Notes under the pieces: model-generated
What the model was told of the DNA's origin: nothing
The model's database searches: none
Seen by the model: only the letters and a program-made list of their open reading frames with translations
Assembly: GCA_027080315.1 (NCBI GenBank)
Contig: JALWSI010000006.1
Span: forward strand, 1 to 9,648
Direction: 5' to 3'
From: a bacterium
GTDB taxonomy: Bacteria; Thermosulfidibacterota; Thermosulfidibacteria; Thermosulfidibacterales; JALWSI01
Length of the DNA: 9,648 nucleotides
Made by a program: the position numbers and the translations under genes
In this document: positions 7,445-9,648 of the stretch, one piece after another
Layout of the letters: each line of letters starts with the position of its first letter
Numbering within the stretch: the stretch's first letter is position 1

Positions 7445-7604
7445 AAACCCAATAAACGCAAGCAACCCAAGAAACGCAATAAACCCAACAAACCCAACAG
7501 ACCAGACAGACCAAACAAACCAGATAGACGAGACCGACCAGACAGACCAAATCAACCAGACAGACGAGATAGACCAAACAGACCAGATAGACCAGACAAA
7601 CCAA
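7445..7604. repeat. Degenerate 9-bp-period repeat, tract C
   Basis: About 17 units of 9 bp: AAACCCAAT, AAACGCAAG, CAACCCAAG, AAACGCAAT, AAACCCAAC, AAACCCAAC, then a long run of AGACCAGAC / AGACCAAAC / AGACGAGAT variants. It is roughly twice as long as the copy at 6793-6870. The tract ends 2 bp before the stop codon of the minus-strand gene at 7607-7858, so it fills the space between two convergent genes together with the 7-bp tract. No gene was found inside. Confidence 0.82.
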
Positions 7605-7606
7605 CC

Positions 7607-7858
7607 TCACAACCCCAGCCGCTCAACGAACCATTTCACAGCTTTCTCGTGGCCAGCCCTCTCCAGCGCCACCTCAGATCCCCATGGTGGCTGCCTGATC
7701 AGCTCATTGAACTTCGGCTGATAGAGTGCATTCCATGCATGAATGAGCTGCCCGTATTCCTCTTCCAGCCTCTTCTTCTCCTCGGCACTGAGGTGATCTA
7801 TCCAGTACCGCCAAACAGCCTTGTTCACCAGCTCTGATTCAAACCCAAATGAGAACAT
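7607..7858 (-). CDS. Small hypothetical protein beside the CRISPR array
   Basis: This is an 83-residue protein that I do not recognise. It is a soluble-looking, mostly helical, charged protein with no signal peptide or membrane segment. It has an aromatic-rich N-terminal half (AVWRYWIDHL), a charged helix SAEEKKRLEEEYGQLIHAWNALY, a turn-like RQPPWGSE, and a closing helix ERAGHEKAVKWFVERLGL. The perfect ribosome site TAAGGAGGT, 9 nt before the ATG at 7858, is the main reason to believe it is real. It starts only 35 bp from the outermost CRISPR repeat and points the same way as the inferred array transcript, so it may be expressed by read-through from the array. It abuts a 9-bp repeat tract at its stop codon. 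It could be a Cas-associated accessory, part of a TA system, or an unrelated remnant; the sequence alone does not decide. Confidence 0.7.
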   Translation of the reverse strand: MFSFGFESELVNKAVWRYWIDHLSAEEKKRLEEEYGQLIHAWNALYQPKFNELIRQPPWGSEVALERAGHEKAVKWFVERLGL

Positions 7859-7867
7859 CCGCTTTTT

Positions 7868-7876
7868 ACCTCCTTA
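7868..7876 (-). promoter_or_regulatory. Consensus ribosome binding site
   Basis: On the minus strand this reads TAAGGAGGT, a full match to the anti-16S sequence, 9 nt before the ATG at 7856-7858. It fixes the start of the small gene and is stronger than the sites of most genes in this window. Confidence 0.75.
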
Positions 7877-7893
7877 CCATTCAGCCGGTGCTT

Positions 7894-8003
7894 GTAACAA
7901 TCCCTTTTAAGCAGGTCTCAAATTCCAACTAAGAGTGAAGATAAAAGAAGACGCAAGAGAAAGGATAGTCTTAATCCCTTTTCAGCAGGTCTCAAATTCC
8001 AAC
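7894..8003 (-). repeat. Degenerate terminal CRISPR repeats
   Basis: The first repeat (7894-7929) differs from consensus at four positions (bases 3-5 and 16). The second (7968-8003) differs only at base 16, the G that closes the TTTGAG stem, which is C here and A in the first. The only other variant seen is C to T at base 10 in the repeat at 8352. Decay at one end is the usual mark of the leader-distal end, so the oldest spacers are here. Confidence 0.85.
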
Positions 8004-8705
8004 AACTGGACGGGGTGAACCCTCACTTCAAGAGTAAATATGCGTCTTAATCCCTTTTGAGCAGGTCTCAAATTCCAACCCCTTCAAGGTTCTTTGACAA
8101 CGGGATATGGGTTGGTGCCGTGTCTTAATCCCTTTTGAGCAGGTCTCAAATTCCAACAAGAGAGATGAGGAAGGATGAGATAAGGGAGATATTGAGGTCT
8201 TAATCCCTTTTGAGCAGGTCTCAAATTCCAACGAGGTGTTAGGCTATGGCAAAGCGTGAGGTGTTGGAGAGAGTCTTAATCCCTTTTGAGCAGGTCTCAA
8301 ATTCCAACATAGGTTGAGAGGCAGAATCACACAGAAGGGAGGAGCGGCCATGTCTTAATCTCTTTTGAGCAGGTCTCAAATTCCAACTCCCTAAAAGACC
8401 TTCGGGAAGGTGTCGAGGTCTTCAGAGGCCGTCTTAATCCCTTTTGAGCAGGTCTCAAATTCCAACCCAGAGGTGCTCCGGTTCAAGAAAGAGGAGGTGC
8501 CAGCATGAGAAGTCTTAATCCCTTTTGAGCAGGTCTCAAATTCCAACAAGAGACAGGGGTGGTGTATATCCAAGACAAATACTTCAACACGTCTTAATCC
8601 CTTTTGAGCAGGTCTCAAATTCCAACTCAAAAACTTGGCTTTTTCTTCCAACATTAGTTTCCTGTCTTCGTCTTAATCCCTTTTGAGCAGGTCTCAAATT
8701 CCAAC

Positions 8706-9017
8706 GTGCGGGTTGTAGACCTGCGCACCTATCGGCCAGGCCCTAATTGGTCTTAATCCCTTTTGAGCAGGTCTCAAATTCCAACGCTTCTCAACCTTGG
8801 ATGAAGTATTGGCCTTTAGAGAGATGTCTTAATCCCTTTTGAGCAGGTCTCAAATTCCAACGTGCGGGTTGTAGACCTGCGCACCTATCGGCCAGGCCCT
8901 AATTGGTCTTAATCCCTTTTGAGCAGGTCTCAAATTCCAACGCTTCTCAACCTTGGATGAAGTATTGGCCTTTAGAGAGATGTCTTAATCCCTTTTGAGC
9001 AGGTCTCAAATTCCAAC
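8706..9017. repeat. 156-bp tandem duplication inside the array
   Basis: 8706-8861 and 8862-9017 are identical: a 44-nt spacer, a repeat, a 40-nt spacer and a repeat. Spacer 11 equals spacer 13, and spacer 12 equals spacer 14. The likely cause is unequal recombination or slippage between repeats, not independent acquisition, since two neighbouring spacers are copied in order. Confidence 0.95.
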
Positions 9018-9648
9018 CCACAGACGAAGTCATCCTCATCCAAACTCCTGGTCTTGGAGTCTTAATCCCTTTTGAGCAGGTCTCAAATTCCAACATGTAG
9101 TTGCCTTTAGAGAATTGATTAACAATTTGGGTGAGTCTTAATCCCTTTTGAGCAGGTCTCAAATTCCAACAAACTAATCATCCTTACAGGTAACCCCAAG
9201 CAATGGTATGGTCTTAATCCCTTTTGAGCAGGTCTCAAATTCCAACGAAAAAAGAGAGTGGGAAGGTTGCAAAGTAGTGCTAAGCTATAGTCTTAATCCC
9301 TTTTGAGCAGGTCTCAAATTCCAACGAGAGAGATGGGATGACCAAACAAGAAGCACAGAAGTTTGTGTCTTAATCCCTTTTGAGCAGGTCTCAAATTCCA
9401 ACAGAGGAGGAGAGGATGAGATATTATGGGAGCGTGAGGCACCGTCTTAATCCCTTTTGAGCAGGTCTCAAATTCCAACTATTTCAAAGGAGGGAACCAT
9501 AATGACTGTAACAGATTTCGTCTTAATCCCTTTTGAGCAGGTCTCAAATTCCAACTATTTCGTTTATTAAGTCTTCCAACTCATTATATTGTTCTTGTCT
9601 TAATCCCTTTTGAGCAGGTCTCAAATTCCAACGAGAGAGATGGGATGA

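Larger units (their letters stand above)
7894..9648 (-). CRISPR. CRISPR array, 23 repeats, truncated by window edge
   Basis: The repeat is 36 nt, beginning GTCTTAATCCC and ending CTCAAATTCCAAC on the + strand. Repeats start at 7894, 7968, 8044, 8122, 8197, 8273, 8352, 8431, 8512, 8591, 8670, 8750, 8826, 8906, 8982, 9059, 9135, 9211, 9290, 9367, 9444, 9520 and 9597. The 22 complete spacers are 38-45 nt; a 23rd is cut off after 16 nt. Inside the repeat TTTGAG and CTCAAA can pair around a 5-nt loop. The reverse complement ends GGGATTAAGAC, like the ATTGAAAC/G tags of type I-B and III crRNAs. The only strongly altered repeat is at the left end. Both facts suggest transcription on the minus strand with the leader beyond 9648. 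Spacers 11 and 12 recur as 13 and 14. The spread of spacer lengths suits type III. No cas gene is in the window, so the type is an inference. Confidence 0.98.

Noticed and set aside
7859-7893. CRISPR leader at the left end of the array
   Set aside because: The flank is only 35 bp before a gene, it holds that gene's ribosome site, it is not AT-rich, and the adjoining repeat is the most decayed one; this is the trailer end.
8028-9162. Minus-strand open frames of 67-87 codons with repeated LEFETCSKGIKT-like peptides
   Set aside because: They are translations of the CRISPR repeats; the frames have no ribosome sites and the peptide repeats match the 36-nt unit.
7930-9596. Self-targeting spacers against genes in this window
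   Set aside because: By eye no spacer matches dnaE, accA, the TA genes or the repeat tracts; a genome-wide search was not possible.

Overview
The window looks like bacterial chromosome from a probably thermophilic Desulfobacterota-type (deltaproteobacterial) lineage. The reasons are the dnaE-accA gene pair with an EpmA-type lysyltransferase gene next to accA, frequent AGA/AGG arginine codons, many toxin-antitoxin (TA) genes, and a long CRISPR array with 36-nt repeats. The lineage is an inference; no marker gene here fixes it.

Layout. (1) 1-4920 is a housekeeping block: the 3' part of an epmA/genX-like gene (+), converging and overlapping by 22 bp with accA (-), which sits directly behind dnaE (-). 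dnaE-accA is a tight two-gene unit. (2) 5076-7299 is a cluster of three TA loci: an intact ribbon-helix-helix (RHH) antitoxin/MazF pair (-), an intact VapBC pair (+), and an RHH antitoxin followed by only the C-terminal piece of a second MazF (+), which is a decayed locus. Candidate operators can be seen upstream of each. (3) Three composite tracts of degenerate short-period repeats lie between these loci. A 7-bp-period part drifts from GTCAG-type to AAAACTT-type units. In two of the three it is followed by a 9-bp-period part (AAACCCAAC / AGACCAGAC-like units). (4) 7607-7858 is a small gene (-) of unknown function with a perfect Shine-Dalgarno (SD) sequence. (5) 7894-9648 is a CRISPR array of 23 repeats and 22 complete spacers that runs off the right edge. 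No cas genes are in the window.

The array is the most interesting part. Degenerate repeats at the low-coordinate end and the ATTAAGAC end of the reverse-complement repeat both suggest transcription on the minus strand from a leader beyond the right edge. In the + orientation several spacers contain a clear SD sequence and start codon at proper spacing (8233-8272, 8467-8511, 9403-9443, 9480-9519, and nearly 8309-8351). crRNAs made from the minus strand would therefore be antisense to translation start sites of the targets. That fits an RNA-targeting (type III-like) system and raises the possibility of spacer selection or acquisition tied to mRNA 5' regions. Two spacers with their repeats are duplicated in tandem (156 bp), and the last 16 bases of the window repeat the start of spacer 19, suggesting a second, larger duplication.

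Together the right half resembles a small defence and stress island: TA systems, repeat tracts and CRISPR memory attached to a core replication/lipid-synthesis operon.
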